Positions 4,282 through 5,138 of a DNA stretch of 5,138 nt are shown in pieces. Both the position numbers and the translations under genes were made by a program. Every line of letters begins with the position of its first letter. Within the stretch, counting starts at the first letter, position 1. Under the pieces are notes generated by a model. It was not told the origin of the DNA, did not search any database, and was given only the letters and a program-made list of their open reading frames with translations. The stretch lies in NCBI GenBank assembly GCA_964554665.1, contig CAZKPP010000097.1, positions 1 to 5,138 on the forward strand, written 5' to 3'. The DNA is from UBA3263 sp964554665. Its GTDB lineage: Bacteria; Bacteroidota; Bacteroidia; Bacteroidales; Muribaculaceae.

Positions 4282-5138
4282 ATGCTTACCCTTCAGCAAA
4301 TCAAAGAAAACCCCGACCGGATTATTGAGCGTCTGGCCGTTAAGGGTTTCGACGGCAAAGAGCCGATTGCCCGCGTTATTGATGCCGACAACCGTCGCCG
4401 CGAACTCCAGCTCAAAAACGACAATCTCGCCGCCGAGCTCAACAAACTCGCCGCATCTATCGGCCAGATGATGAAAGCCGGCAAAAAAGAAGAAGCCAAC
4501 GAGGTTAAAACCCGGGTTGCAGCCCTTAAAGAGCAGCAAAAAGCCATTGCCGCCGACCTGGCCGCTGCCGAAACCGAAATCCGCGACATACTGCTGACCG
4601 TGCCCAACGTGCCCTACTCCGGAGTTCCCGCCGGAACGTCGGCTGCCGACAACGTTGTTGAAGCCACCGGCGGCCCCATGCCCGAGCTGGGCGACGACGC
4701 CCTGCCCCACTGGGACCTCGCAAAGAAATATAACCTCATCGACTTCGACCTCGGCGTGAAGATTACCGGCGCCGGATTCCCCGTCTACATCGGCAAAGGC
4801 GCCCGCCTGCAGCGCGCGCTGATTCAATTCTTCCTCGACCAGGCCAACGAAGCCGGCTACCTGGAAATCCAGCCCCCCTACGTTGTTAACGAAGCCTCGG
4901 GCATCGGCACCGGCCAGCTCCCCGACAAGGAGGGCCAGATGTATCACTGCGAGGTCGACAATCTCTACCTCATCCCCACCGCCGAAGTGCCCGTCACCAA
5001 CCTCTATCGCGACGTAATCATTCCCGGCGACCAGCTCCCCAAAAAGAACTGCGCCTACTCGGCATGCTTCCGCCGCGAAGCCGGCAGCTACGGCAAAGAC
5101 GTGCGCGGCCTCAACCGCCTCCACCAGTTCGACAAGGT
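4282..5138 (+). CDS. serS: seryl-tRNA synthetase, 5' part (cut by the window end)
   Basis: SerS is a class II synthetase that joins serine to tRNA-Ser (and tRNA-Sec) in the cytoplasm. The visible 285 codons cover about two thirds of the usual 420-430 residues. The N-terminal tRNA-binding domain has the start MLTLQQIKENPD and a long antiparallel coiled coil (about 27-105). The catalytic core begins with the motif 1 region (GARLQRALIQFFLDQA, 173-188, and QPPYVV, 197-202). Thr233-Ala234-Glu235 (TAE) belongs to the serine-binding site. Motif 2 starts at FRREAGSYGKDVRGL (263-277), and the following segment runs through HQFDK. Motif 3 lies beyond the edge. The start at 4282 gives the normal family N-terminus and leaves a 12-bp gap after yqeY. 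There is no separate promoter or Shine-Dalgarno. Everything visible looks intact. Confidence 0.97.
   Translation, partial: MLTLQQIKENPDRIIERLAVKGFDGKEPIARVIDADNRRRELQLKNDNLAAELNKLAASIGQMMKAGKKEEANEVKTRVAALKEQQKAIAADLAAAETEIRDILLTVPNVPYSGVPAGTSAADNVVEATGGPMPELGDDALPHWDLAKKYNLIDFDLGVKITGAGFPVYIGKGARLQRALIQFFLDQANEAGYLEIQPPYVVNEASGIGTGQLPDKEGQMYHCEVDNLYLIPTAEVPVTNLYRDVIIPGDQLPKKNCAYSACFRREAGSYGKDVRGLNRLHQFDK

Noticed and set aside
4264..5124. 286-codon minus-strand open frame opposite serS
   Set aside because: It is antisense to a clear seryl-tRNA synthetase; GC-rich codon bias on the coding strand readily leaves such a frame open.

Overview
The window looks like a housekeeping stretch of a Bacteroidales chromosome, probably an anaerobic gut-type member of the phylum Bacteroidota. 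The evidence is as follows. Promoters match the Bacteroidota form (TTTG, about 19-20 bp, TAnnTTTG). Almost no gene has a Shine-Dalgarno sequence. The ribosomal operon runs rpsF-rpsR-rplI without the priB or ssb gene found between rpsF and rpsR in E. coli or Bacillus. A rubrerythrin is present, which fits an anaerobe. Assignment to a family such as Muribaculaceae is a guess from overall feel, not shown by the sequence.

Layout. Positions 1-445 hold no confident protein gene. A leftward Bacteroidota-type -7 box (200-212) faces away from rpsF. The stretch it would transcribe (about 196 down to the left edge) carries several hairpins and may be a small RNA or the long leader of a gene that lies mostly outside the window. 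Two arrays of 7-bp units (219-246 and 329-356) lie between this box and the rightward rpsF promoter (364-397). Then come rpsF (446-817), rpsR (836-1105) and rplI (1134-1589) in one operon, closed by a strong intrinsic terminator (1608-1643).

Three genes follow on the minus strand. Read in their own direction, they are a secreted Cys/His-rich LTxxQ (Spy/CpxP-like) protein (3637-3164), a terminator (3100-3065), a six-helix channel-like membrane protein whose selectivity-filter sequence is not that of a normal K+ channel (3020-2319), and rubrerythrin (2247-1666). Rubrerythrin converges on rplI.

The last block is a rightward operon with a clear promoter (3757-3791): a GatB/YqeY-domain protein (3820-4269) and, 12 bp later, seryl-tRNA synthetase serS (4282 to the right edge, truncated).

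Functionally, the two rightward operons serve translation (small-subunit proteins S6 and S18, large-subunit protein L9, and serine charging of tRNA). The minus-strand genes are envelope or oxidative-stress genes. No CRISPR array, insertion sequence, tRNA or rRNA was seen, and I found no convincing new multi-gene system. The items most worth a second look are the structured leftward transcript at the left edge, the altered channel filter, and the lone Shine-Dalgarno in front of rplI.
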